Notes under the pieces: model-generated
What the model was told of the DNA's origin: nothing
Database searches by the model: none
Seen by the model: the letters and a program-made list of their open reading frames with translations, nothing else
Position numbers and translations under genes: made by a program
In this document: piece after piece, positions 1 to 7,458 of the stretch
Numbering within the stretch: position 1 is the stretch's first letter
Layout of the letters: every line of letters starts with the position of its first letter
Source: CAJQQY01 sp045104975
GTDB lineage: Bacteria; Bacteroidota; Bacteroidia; Chitinophagales; Saprospiraceae
Reading direction: 5' to 3'
NCBI GenBank assembly: GCA_045104975.1
Contig: JBGCCY010000161.1
Location: 4,920-68,919 of the forward strand
DNA: 64,000 nt

Positions 1-1
1 G

Positions 2-517
2 ATTAACGATTCTACTTTGACTCCAAAAAGTTTTGAAAAAATGACTGGAGGGACGAAAGAGAAATTGCGTAAAAGCAAAATGTACAATTGGTTAATTAGT
101 AATTCGCATTTCTTTTCTCTGCTCAAATCTGTTCTAGTCAACTTATTGATTCCTGATCAGATTGTGAGGTACGAAGAAGGAATAGATATGGATCGAGCAA
201 AAAAATTGACTTCTATTTACATTGATAAATTGAGAAAAGAAGTGGAAGCAGATGGTCGTAAATTTTTAGTTTATTACATTCCATCAAATCATGATATTGA
301 TGCAAGAGTGAAAGGTGGACAAACAGAACAAGAAGCATTTTTTGACAATTATTTTAGAGATAAGGACATTGAATTTTATAATCTTTCAGAAGACTTTATT
401 GATTCAGGTGAAACGAATATTTTAAAACATTTCTATTTACTTGAAGGTCATTGGAATCCAAACGGACATCAACTAGTCGCTGAAAAACTTAAAACTGACT
501 CAAATGGATTTTATTAA
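2..517 (+). CDS. SGNH/GDSL-like hydrolase, C-terminal part (cut by window edge)
   Basis: The reading frame is open to the left edge, so the true start lies outside the window; the first in-frame TTG at 17 is not needed as a start. Only about 170 C-terminal residues are visible. Near the end is the segment EGHWNPNGHQLVAEKL, which fits the C-terminal His block of SGNH/AlgX-like acyl hydrolases (H-W-N-x-x-G-H). Upstream, a conserved-looking VYYIPSNHD stretch ends a beta strand. The stop overlaps the next gene, a DUF5989 protein, by 14 bases, and an SxtJ-like gene follows. This trio is typical of surface-polysaccharide or carbamoyltransferase clusters, so acetyl-group handling on a glycan is a reasonable inference. 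The catalytic Ser block is not in the window, so activity cannot be judged. Confidence 0.7.
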   Translation: MNDSTLTPKSFEKMTGGTKEKLRKSKMYNWLISNSHFFSLLKSVLVNLLIPDQIVRYEEGIDMDRAKKLTSIYIDKLRKEVEADGRKFLVYYIPSNHDIDARVKGGQTEQEAFFDNYFRDKDIEFYNLSEDFIDSGETNILKHFYLLEGHWNPNGHQLVAEKLKTDSNGFY

Positions 518-653
518 AGATTTATTCAAATTTATGGGAGAAAGAAAAAAATTCTGGTTAGCACCAGTAATTATTTTACTCCTTTTACTAGGTGTATTGA
601 TTGTAATCGGTGGTGGTTCAGCTATCGCTCCATTTATCTACACATTATTCTAG
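504..653 (+). CDS. DUF5989 family small membrane protein
   Basis: A 49-residue protein starting MDFIKDLFKFMGERKKFW, followed by one hydrophobic segment (about residues 19-35) and a short tail ending IAPFIYTLF. This pattern, a charged amphipathic start ending in ERKKFW followed by one transmembrane helix and a SAIAPFIYTLF-like end, is what I recall for DUF5989. That family sits next to SxtJ proteins and carbamoyltransferases. The ATG at 504 overlaps the stop of the SGNH gene by 14 bases, so translational coupling is likely. The SxtJ-like gene follows after 146 bases. Function is unknown; an inner-membrane accessory of a polysaccharide or secondary-metabolite pathway is an inference from context. 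Confidence 0.8.
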   Translation: MDFIKDLFKFMGERKKFWLAPVIILLLLLGVLIVIGGGSAIAPFIYTLF

Positions 654-663
654 TAGACAAAAC

Positions 664-702
664 CCGTGTCATCCCGAGTATTCGTGGTGGCACGGATTTT
701 TA
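664..702 (+). terminator. Weak terminator-like hairpin after DUF5989
   Basis: CCGTG at 664-668 pairs with CACGG at 691-695, with a second short pairing CGA/TCG inside the loop, followed by ATTTTT. The stem is short and imperfect, so this may only attenuate. The remaining bases up to 800 are A/T rich with no gene. Confidence 0.35.
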
Positions 703-799
703 TCAAGAACATTTCGGAAAAAGAAATTTTTCTTTTTCCCTTAAACAATATTTGTAAAAACTAAATAGGTTCCTCGAAGGAATTTAAAGATTCATTATC

Positions 800-1180
800 A
801 TGAATAGAGAAAAAAAAGTAGAAGCAATACTTGCCATCGTCGTTGGTTTTTTAGCCTTATATTTCATCTTTGGAGTTTGGAGAGGGTTTGAAGTTGATTG
901 GATGTTATGGGTTTCTTTAGTAGTTGGCGTTTTAAGTATGATGTCAGATACTGTGATGAATTTAATCACAGGTGCATGGTTCAAGTTTGCCGAAATTCTA
1001 GGGAATTATGTGACTGGGCCTATTCTTTTAGGCTTGGTATTTTTCGTAGTTCTTTTTCCAATTTCAGTTTTAGCTAGAATTTTTGGAAAAGATCATTTGA
1101 TGAAAAAACGAAGAGATGATTCTTATTATGTTGATCGAGATCACGCTTACGTGACTGAGGATATTGAGAATATCTGGTAA
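800..1180 (+). CDS. SxtJ-like membrane protein
   Basis: A 126-residue protein with hydrophobic segments at about residues 8-28, 35-50 and 72-96, then a basic tail. The C-terminal half (ILGNYVTGPILLGLVFF, then LARIFGKDHLMKKRRDDSYY) matches what I know of the SxtJ family: a helix followed by a G-K-D-x-L-x-(K/R) and S-Y-(Y/W) block. SxtJ was named from saxitoxin clusters but is widespread next to carbamoyltransferases and DUF5989 in glycan clusters; its biochemical role is not established. Here it follows DUF5989 on the same strand and is probably the last gene of that transcript, since a strong hairpin terminator stands 25 bases after the stop. It starts at ATG 800. Confidence 0.8.
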   Translation: MNREKKVEAILAIVVGFLALYFIFGVWRGFEVDWMLWVSLVVGVLSMMSDTVMNLITGAWFKFAEILGNYVTGPILLGLVFFVVLFPISVLARIFGKDHLMKKRRDDSYYVDRDHAYVTEDIENIW

Positions 1181-1204
1181 GAGAAATTTCTTTTTTGAAA
1201 AAAT

Positions 1205-1240
1205 AAAAACCGCAAAAGTAGTAATGCTTTTGCGGTTTTT
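1205..1240. terminator. Bidirectional terminator between SxtJ-like and DUF1877 genes
   Basis: A perfect 14-base stem: 1205-1218 (aaaaaccgcaaaag) pairs with 1227-1240, with an 8-base loop. The A-run on one side and T-run on the other let it serve both convergent genes. Confidence 0.85.
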
Positions 1241-1263
1241 GTTTTTTGGGAATGTATTGTTAT

Positions 1264-1815
1264 TTATCCTCTTTCAACAATTACATAATTTTTATTATTT
1301 TTTGCTCGTTCAAAAAATGAAAACAATTTGTCGTAGTTTTCTCTAACATATTTTTTAAGTTCTTCATCTTCGCTCCATATTTCTGGGTAAATACCTAATC
1401 CATTTAGTCTATCAAAATCACAGTCCTTGATTAACTCATTTATTTTCACCGTCCTTAAATAATCAAAAATACTTACGACTTCATCATCTGTAATATAGCT
1501 TACACCTAATTCCTCTTCCATCATTAATTTATCAACTTCTTCGGGTGTTCCTGTCTCATAAATATTTTCTATTTCCTCTTCAGAATAAGGTAATTCTAAA
1601 GTATATGAATCCGGATACATTATTGTTGAAGCAATATGTTCAATGGGATATTTTTCTTTGGTTAACAGAAAATGAATAACTTCCCAAGTCTTATCTATAT
1701 CCATAATTTCTTCAGCTTGTCTGAGAATTAAATTCTGGGACTCAAAATCAATAATTTTTGATAGTGCTTCAATTTCTTTTTTGGTTACTCTTGAAAATCC
1801 TACAATTATCCCCAC
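1264..1815 (-). CDS. DUF1877 (YfbM-like) family protein
   Basis: A 183-residue soluble protein. It starts at GTG (1813-1815) with MGIIVGFSRVTKKEIEAL and has the block DIDKTWEVIHFLLT near residue 40. Together these match the DUF1877/YfbM family: an M-G-x-x-x-x-(Y/F)-x-R-V start and a D-K-x-W-x-x-(I/L)-H-(F/Y)-L-L motif. The family has a known fold but no proven function; members are often scattered singletons. It lies 24 bases after the VWA gene on the same strand and may be read through from it. No signal peptide or membrane segment is present. Confidence 0.85.
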   Translation of the reverse strand: MGIIVGFSRVTKKEIEALSKIIDFESQNLILRQAEEIMDIDKTWEVIHFLLTKEKYPIEHIASTIMYPDSYTLELPYSEEEIENIYETGTPEEVDKLMMEEELGVSYITDDEVVSIFDYLRTVKINELIKDCDFDRLNGLGIYPEIWSEDEELKKYVRENYDKLFSFFERAKNNKNYVIVERG

Positions 1816-1839
1816 AGGTATATATTTTTAATTAAAAAA

Positions 1840-2979
1840 TCACCCCTTTCCCACAATCCCTTCCCTCGCCATCCAATCATCAATACTCTCCTTTTTAATC
1901 GCTGCTGCCATCAAACTAGGAAATTGATCTGGCGAACAAGCAAACGAAGGAATCCCCAAAGTCGAAAATTTTGAAGCAACCGATTTATCAAATTGAGGTG
2001 CACCTTGATCGTCCAACGCCAACAAAGTAATTAACTGAACTCCCGAACTTTTTATCGCTGCTGCTTTCTTCAACATTTCATTTTCATTACCACCTTCATA
2101 CAAATCTGAAATCAAAACCAAAATGGTGTCTTCCGGTTTTCTAATTAATCCCTTGGAATAACCTAGCGCTTTATTGATATTAGTTCCACCACCAAGTTGT
2201 GTTGCAAATAACAAATCTACAGGATCATCCAACTCTTCCGTCAAGTCAACTACTGAAGTATCGAATACCACCATGTGCGTTTTGACCGAACGAAGCGAAG
2301 CCATCACCGCTCCAAATACTCCTGCGTAAACCATCGAGTTGGCCATCGAACCACTTTGATCTACCAACAAAATAACATCCTTGAGAGATTGTCCTTTTTT
2401 GCCATGACCGATTAAAACTTCAGGAATAATGGAGTTAAATTCTTTTTGATAAGTTTTCAGATTAGCTCGAATAGTTTTGTTCCAATCTATTTCATTATGC
2501 TTCGGTCGTCGATTTCTGACCGAACGATTGATCGCTCCTTGGATAGCTTGACGTAAAGGATTTTTTAACCTTTTTTCTAAATCTTCCACCACTTTTTGCA
2601 CGACTGCTCTTGCTGTACTTTTTGTTTTTTTAGGCAAAACTTTCATCAACGAAAGAAGTGTTCCCACCAAATTCACATCAGGTTCAACTGCTTCTAATAA
2701 TTCTGGCTCGAGTAACATTTGCTCTAGATTCAATCTTTCCAGCGCATCTTTTTGCATCAATTGCACCACCGAACTTGGAAAGTATTTTCGAATATCTCCC
2801 AACCATCGATTAACATTTGGCGAAGAACTTCCCAAACCTGCTTGCCGCTCAGAATCATACAATGCATCCAAAACATCATCCATTCCTTTCATTTCAGCAG
2901 AGAGGGAAACCTGCTCATCATTATTTTTATCAGCATCTTTTCCAAGAATCAATCGCCATTTTCTAATTCGTTCTTCCAT
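1840..2979 (-). CDS. VWA domain protein (CoxE/YehP-like)
   Basis: A soluble protein with a helical N-terminal half and a C-terminal von Willebrand A domain (about residues 200-345). All three MIDAS loops are visible: DQSGSMANS near residue 207, the Thr of GGGTN near 266, and the Asp of SDLYEGG near 292. An intact divalent-metal site is therefore expected. In Bacteroidota such proteins usually pair with a MoxR-type AAA ATPase; none is in this window. I chose the ATG at 2979 (MEERIRKWRLILG) over the ATG at 2994 because the family starts with this charged E-x-R-x-R-K-W block and the extra five residues look untranslated. It probably acts as a metal-dependent adaptor in a chaperone-like complex; this is inference. 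Confidence 0.8.
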   Translation of the reverse strand: MEERIRKWRLILGKDADKNNDEQVSLSAEMKGMDDVLDALYDSERQAGLGSSSPNVNRWLGDIRKYFPSSVVQLMQKDALERLNLEQMLLEPELLEAVEPDVNLVGTLLSLMKVLPKKTKSTARAVVQKVVEDLEKRLKNPLRQAIQGAINRSVRNRRPKHNEIDWNKTIRANLKTYQKEFNSIIPEVLIGHGKKGQSLKDVILLVDQSGSMANSMVYAGVFGAVMASLRSVKTHMVVFDTSVVDLTEELDDPVDLLFATQLGGGTNINKALGYSKGLIRKPEDTILVLISDLYEGGNENEMLKKAAAIKSSGVQLITLLALDDQGAPQFDKSVASKFSTLGIPSFACSPDQFPSLMAAAIKKESIDDWMAREGIVGKG

Positions 2980-3127
2980 GATGTAAAAGTACATTTTTTT
3001 AGAAAGTCCTACTACAGTTAATTTTCAGTAATTTTAGATATTCCATGAACTGTTTTTACTATCTTTCGTTTTCATTTTTTACTAAAGAGCCATAGAATAA
3101 ATCTCCATTTTATAACAATCAAATTAC

Positions 3128-4240
3128 GTGAAAGAAAATAAAATAGAAAGATTCAATGAAGATGAGCAAGATGTGCTGAATTCAGTTCGCACATCACGAA
3201 TTATTCTTCCAATTTTGATTGGTCTAGGAGTTGTTTTTTATTTGTTATATCAACAATTCGATCCTGATGAATTTGCCAAGATTGAATGGAAACAACACAC
3301 TCAATTTTGGGTTTTAATGTCTTTCCTATTATTGATTGTTCGACATTTAGCTTATGCCACTCGTCTTCGAATCTTGACGGAAGGAGAATTTAGCTGGAAA
3401 AAATGCATCGAATTAATTTTCATTTGGGAATTCAGTTCAGCTGTTTCACCAACTAGTGTAGGAGGATCAGCAGTTGCGATGGTTGTCTTGGCTCAAGAGA
3501 AATTGCCCGCAGCAAAAACTACAACCCTTGTTTTATATTCTGCTGTTCTTGACACTATTTTCTTTGTTGGAGTATTGCCAATTTTATTTCTCTTTTTTGG
3601 AACAAATATGATTCGTCCCAATATGAATAGTTTAGCAGACATAGATGGTTGGGCTTATACTTTTTTTGGAGCGTATATTTTTATGGCAATGTATGGTGCA
3701 CTATTTTTCTATGGATTATTTGTTAATCCTCGAACGATAAAACGAATTATCGTAGGTGCCACTCGATTAAGTTTTTTAAAAAAATATCAAGAAAAAGCAA
3801 TTTCACTTGGCGATGATATTATCATTGCAAGTAAAGAATTAGTCAAGAAAAAATGGTCATTTCATATTGGTGGATTCTTGTCGACTGCTACCGCTTGGTC
3901 TTGTCGATTTTTATTATTGAATTGCCTCATTATTGCTTTTGTAAATATTTCAACTGACTTTAATACACAATCTAATCTCTATGCTCGATTGCAAACGATG
4001 TATGTCATCATGGCTTTTAGCCCAACGCCAGGAGGTGCAGGTTTTGCTGAAGTTCTGTTTGGCGGATTTTTGAGTGACTATGTCAACTCAGGAACGATTG
4101 CTTTAGTTATCGCTTTTATCTGGAGATTATTTACTTACTATTTGTACTTATTGGTAGGCGTGATTGTGATTCCAAATTGGATCAAAAATGTAATCAATGA
4201 CAGAAAATTAAAGCGATTGCAAGATGAAAAGTTGATTTAA
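3128..4240 (+). CDS. Lysylphosphatidylglycerol synthase TM-domain / flippase-like membrane protein
   Basis: A 370-residue integral membrane protein with about eight hydrophobic segments, starting at GTG 3128. The pattern fits the UPF0104 / LPG_synthase_TM family: an early R-x-x-x-x-x-R before helix 3, the segment SPTSVGGSAVAMVVL, and the late block SPTPGGAGFAEVLF with a final cluster of helices. Family members are integral membrane proteins that accompany lipid or glycan-lipid export; the exact substrate of stand-alone copies is not known. There is no catalytic MprF-like transferase domain. It has its own promoter region (3022-3127), divergent from the VWA gene. Confidence 0.8.
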   Translation: MKENKIERFNEDEQDVLNSVRTSRIILPILIGLGVVFYLLYQQFDPDEFAKIEWKQHTQFWVLMSFLLLIVRHLAYATRLRILTEGEFSWKKCIELIFIWEFSSAVSPTSVGGSAVAMVVLAQEKLPAAKTTTLVLYSAVLDTIFFVGVLPILFLFFGTNMIRPNMNSLADIDGWAYTFFGAYIFMAMYGALFFYGLFVNPRTIKRIIVGATRLSFLKKYQEKAISLGDDIIIASKELVKKKWSFHIGGFLSTATAWSCRFLLLNCLIIAFVNISTDFNTQSNLYARLQTMYVIMAFSPTPGGAGFAEVLFGGFLSDYVNSGTIALVIAFIWRLFTYYLYLLVGVIVIPNWIKNVINDRKLKRLQDEKLI

Positions 4241-4308
4241 AAAGTGAATGATATGAGTTATAAGTGATGAATTTTTACTAGAAGAACTCATCACTCACTC
4301 ATTTCTCT

Positions 4309-5196
4309 TTAAATCGAATCTGCCAGCATCAAAACCTCCGCTGCAAAATTCCGATTATCACTTTCATCTAAAATTGTTTTGGCAAAAATATGCAACGTCT
4401 CTTGTGCATTTTCAGATTTTAAAATACTTTTCATTTCCTCATCATCTTTTAGTTCTTGAATATCTTCGGCAGTTGGCAAAGCTGTCATTCCCGCAAGCTG
4501 ACCTAAATTATTTCCAGTCAAAATTTCACTATTGCGAATGCTCTCCGGAAGCTGATCAAAACCAATTGTGATTTCTCCAAAAAAAAAAAAAATCGGATAA
4601 ACATTTTTTCCACTTGCTCGCACATAAAATGCTCTTCCCATTCTTCCCATCAAGTCGATTTTTTGTGGATCAATTTTATCATTTTCATCCATGACATTTT
4701 CATCAATATGCATTTTGACTACTTCACAAATAATCAAATTCCCTGCTCCACCTTGATCTCCCAAAGAAATAATTTGTTGCACTTTACATTCCAATTGAGC
4801 AGGTGATTCTTTCACTCGAAATGGTTTAACTAAATCAGATTCAATTGGCGTCAATCCTGATTTTTCAAATTCACTTACCCCTGCTGGAAAAGCAATACTC
4901 GCCACCGCCATCTGTCGAAGAATGCTATGACTCACCATATTGATGACCACTTCGCCAGTCGTTTCGACATTGTGTAAAGTATCTTTGGTGGTGTTATCAG
5001 TTCCTTTTCGATTGGAGGAAAAAACTAAAATTGGAGGGTTCGAGCTAAAGCAATTAAAAAAACTATAAGGTGCGATATTCGGATTTCCATCTTTATCAAT
5101 CGTACTTGCAAAAGCAATTGGACGAGGAGAAACACAACCTAATAAATGTTGATGTAAAACGCCTTGAGGAGTTTCGCTTGGAATTATACTGAGCAT
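4309..5196 (-). CDS. Flavin reductase family protein (FMN-binding split barrel)
   Basis: The protein opens with LGCVSPRPIAFASTIDKDGN, followed by NIAPYSFFNCFS, the classic start of the flavin_reductase-like split-barrel domain that binds FMN. The domain runs to about residue 180, and a C-terminal extension of about 110 residues follows. I prefer the start at 5196 (MLSIIPSE), because family members begin just there; an ATG at 5226 would add ten residues. An odd feature is a run of 14 A on the plus strand (4579-4592), which encodes four Phe in a row at the edge of the domain. One base gained or lost would remove the conserved TIGFDQLP segment and everything after it. The physiological substrate is unknown; NAD(P)H-dependent flavin chemistry is inferred from the family. 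Confidence 0.8.
   Translation of the reverse strand: MLSIIPSETPQGVLHQHLLGCVSPRPIAFASTIDKDGNPNIAPYSFFNCFSSNPPILVFSSNRKGTDNTTKDTLHNVETTGEVVINMVSHSILRQMAVASIAFPAGVSEFEKSGLTPIESDLVKPFRVKESPAQLECKVQQIISLGDQGGAGNLIICEVVKMHIDENVMDENDKIDPQKIDLMGRMGRAFYVRASGKNVYPIFFFFGEITIGFDQLPESIRNSEILTGNNLGQLAGMTALPTAEDIQELKDDEEMKSILKSENAQETLHIFAKTILDESDNRNFAAEVLMLADSI
4579..4592. repeat. 14-base poly-A (poly-T on coding strand) in the flavin reductase gene
   Basis: Fourteen consecutive A between cc and tcgg, inside the coding region of the flavin reductase-like gene. Tracts of this length are prone to slippage in replication and in sequencing. As assembled, conserved residues on both sides are in the same frame. 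Confidence 0.9.
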
Positions 5197-5377
5197 GTTT
5201 TGTATTTTGATGACTCCGTTTCTCATCTTAAAACTCGTGCAACGGACATCTGGTTAAAAAATCAGCGGAAGTTACAAACTTCTTTTATTTATGTTTATTT
5301 AAAAAAGGTGATATTTGCGAAAATCATTTTTTGAAATCGTTCGATCATTTTCAATCTAAAATTTAAACTCATCGTTT

Positions 5378-5911
5378 ATGAAAATTCTAAAAAAATGGTG
5401 GATACTTCCATTATTCATTCTCAGTTTTGTTCTAGGGAAATATCTTTATCAAATGCCCAAGTTTGATGACGGAGAACGATCACCAAATTTCGAATGGACT
5501 TTGCCTTCTGGCGAAAAATCTGACTTGACTAAGTTGGAAGGGAAATATGTTTTGATTGATTTTTGGGGAAGTTGGTGTGGTCCGTGTATTGCTGAATTTC
5601 CAGGGCTAACAACTTTGTTTGATAAATATCATTCTGTAAAGTTTAAAAATGCAAATGGTTTTGACATTGTAGGAGTAGGTGTAGAAAAAGGAGAGAAACG
5701 ATGGCGACGAGCTATTGACAAATATAAATTAGTTTGGAAAAATCATGTCTTTGATGAAAATACTAACTTCCGTTTTTTTGATTCAACAGTCGCCAAGCTT
5801 TATGGCATCACAGAAGTTCCAACGAAATATTTATTAGATGAAAAAGGAGTGATTGCTTTGGTTAACCCGAGTGTGGAAGAGTTGGATGAGTTTTTTCAAA
5901 ACCAGCTTTAA
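5378..5911 (+). CDS. TlpA-like membrane-anchored thioredoxin
   Basis: A 177-residue protein with an uncleaved-looking N-terminal signal anchor (about residues 6-22) and then an extracytoplasmic thioredoxin fold. The active site WCGPC lies in DFWGSWCGPCIAEFPGL near residue 65, and the cis-Pro loop is EVPTKYLLD. The preceding APNF-like opening SPNFEWTLPSG is typical of the AhpC/TSA-Redoxin group of TlpA/ResA proteins. It probably reduces disulfides or delivers electrons in the periplasm; no partner gene is adjacent to name the substrate. The decayed IS4-family element begins only 26 bases after the stop, so the original terminator may have been interrupted. Confidence 0.85.
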   Translation: MKILKKWWILPLFILSFVLGKYLYQMPKFDDGERSPNFEWTLPSGEKSDLTKLEGKYVLIDFWGSWCGPCIAEFPGLTTLFDKYHSVKFKNANGFDIVGVGVEKGEKRWRRAIDKYKLVWKNHVFDENTNFRFFDSTVAKLYGITEVPTKYLLDEKGVIALVNPSVEELDEFFQNQL

Positions 5912-5938
5912 ACAAAAAAACTTCCAGAACTTTAAGTT

Positions 5939-5986
5939 CTAAGGTATATACTTAGATGGGCAAAAGTTCTTTGACAAGTTTGTTAT
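5939..5986 (+). repeat. IS left terminal inverted repeat
   Basis: 48 bases starting ctaaggtatatacttaga and ending gacaagtttgttat. The complement of 7382-7429 differs only in a short stretch near base 18-27 (tgggcaaa against agggtatt). Confidence 0.85.
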
Positions 5987-7370
5987 ATTAATAAGTAATA
6001 TCGAACAAGGATATCATAAAACCTTGTTAGCCCATTACAAATTGTAATTGGGACAGGAGGTCTATCTTTTTGATAACCAGACCATCCTCCTAATCTAGCG
6101 ATGATCCAACTTGCAAAAGCTAAAGAGTTAGGAGGATAAGGATTTTTGAGTTTTCCCCTCCACTTTTTTATTGAGTTTTTTTTAACATTCCCTTTCCTGT
6201 TTAAAGAAGGCTTCATCAATATTTTGATCGGTATTACCATCTCTAGCTTGAACTAACTGCATGATTTGTACAGCAGCTAATAAAGCCATAGTAGTCAAAT
6301 TGATTAAGCCATGGAAAGTTTCTACTTGCGATGCTTCAATATTTAGTCCTTTGTTTTTTAGGCTTCGAAATAATTGCTCAATAATCCAACGCCATTGATA
6401 CCATTGCACGATTTGAAGTGCATCATTAACATCATTTACAGGATGTGAAGTCAGGATGATCCAATGAATAGGAGTTTCGTTACCAACTACAGAACTATCT
6501 CTTTCTTTGACTTCCACCACTTGCAGAGGAATACTTTGAGCGAGTTGCTTGTCTTTGATAACATGAGGACGTTCGATACTCAATTGACCAAACTTAAGAT
6601 CGATTTCGGCTGTATGACTAGTACGTTTTTTTGTTGCAATAAGATCAAGTTGATAGGAATGTGCAATGTCCCATTGATCGATCACTTCAGACATTTTATA
6701 TTCCTCATGTTCATCCGATAGACAGCGATTTGTTTTACTTCTTATCACAAACTGCCATCCACCTTGTAGTGCTCTTGCGATAACATCGTAAACATCTGAT
6801 TCTCTATCTCCCACTAAAGTGTAGTTAGCTGCTCCTGGACAATTTTCAATCGCCTGTTTGGGCGAAGTAATCCATTTAGAACTTTCTTTTTCTTGGAAGG
6901 GGCGTTTCGCGTTATCCCTTTTCTTTTTCTTCTTTGCTTGTTTTTCTTCTTCGGTATAGGCTATTTCAGTCTTGTGAATACTGAGACCTCCAAGGCCATA
7001 ACAAGCTCCATTTTTAGCATTGACTAGAATCGAAGGGTGAATACCAAATCCTGTTTTATTTGTTTTTAGACCTACCCAACTGAGTGCCTCTCGATTTGAA
7101 TTTGGAGGAAAACTAATCGTGGAAGTATCACTTATAACTAGAAGATGTTGACCTTTACTTTGAAAATCTGATAACATCCAATGCTACTCAACAAGTCGAT
7201 GAGGATTTACTTTTGGATTGTTAAGGAATCTCCCAAAACGTATTTCATCATTGTTTGTATCTCCTATCTGTCTGATTACACTTTTATACCGAGTAACCAT
7301 TCCACTAAGTAATATCGCAAAGGTGGCGTCCAAACGAATATCTCCAAATTTACTCTTTGATTTTTTTCCT
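5983..7370 (-). pseudogene. IS4-family DDE transposase, inactivated
   Basis: The parts of one transposase lie in order on the minus strand. The N-terminal part (about 7370-7188) reads KFGDIRLDATFAILLSG and ends at an in-frame TAG (7185-7187), just before WMLSDFQ. The core (7177-6182) contains GDRESDVYD with the first catalytic Asp, and YQWRWIIEQLFRSLK, which is the Y-x2-R-x3-E-x6-K signature of the IS4 family. The core ends at a TAA in a run of eight A. The C-terminal part, in another frame (to 5983), carries NPYPPNSLAFASWIIARLGG, the conserved IS4 tail. At least two nonsense changes and one frameshift are therefore present, and no start codon is visible for the first part. The copy cannot transpose itself, but its ends might still be used in trans. 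Confidence 0.85.
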
Positions 7371-7381
7371 ATGGATTTAAG

Positions 7382-7429
7382 ATAACAAACTTGTCAAAGA
7401 ACTAATACCCTTCTAAGTATATACCTTAG
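7382..7429 (-). repeat. IS right terminal inverted repeat
   Basis: Partner of the repeat at 5939-5986; read on the minus strand it starts ctaaggtatatacttaga and ends gacaagtttgttat. Confidence 0.85.
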
Positions 7430-7458
7430 ATTTTTAAAACCTGAAAGTTCTATAAAAA

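Larger units (their letters stand above)
5938..7430. mobile_element. IS4-family insertion sequence, decayed
   Basis: A 1493-base element bounded by near-identical 48-base terminal inverted repeats and carrying a broken DDE transposase on the minus strand. The outermost matching base pair is 5938/7430. I could not find a convincing target-site duplication: the flanks (ending actttaagt on the left, starting tttttaaaac on the right) do not match. Either they have diverged or the insertion is old. It sits between the thioredoxin gene and the end of the S9 peptidase gene and interrupts neither. Confidence 0.85.

Noticed and set aside
5921..7445. Target-site duplication of the IS4-family element
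   Set aside because: The flanks show only loose A/T similarity; no direct repeat of 8 bases or more was found.
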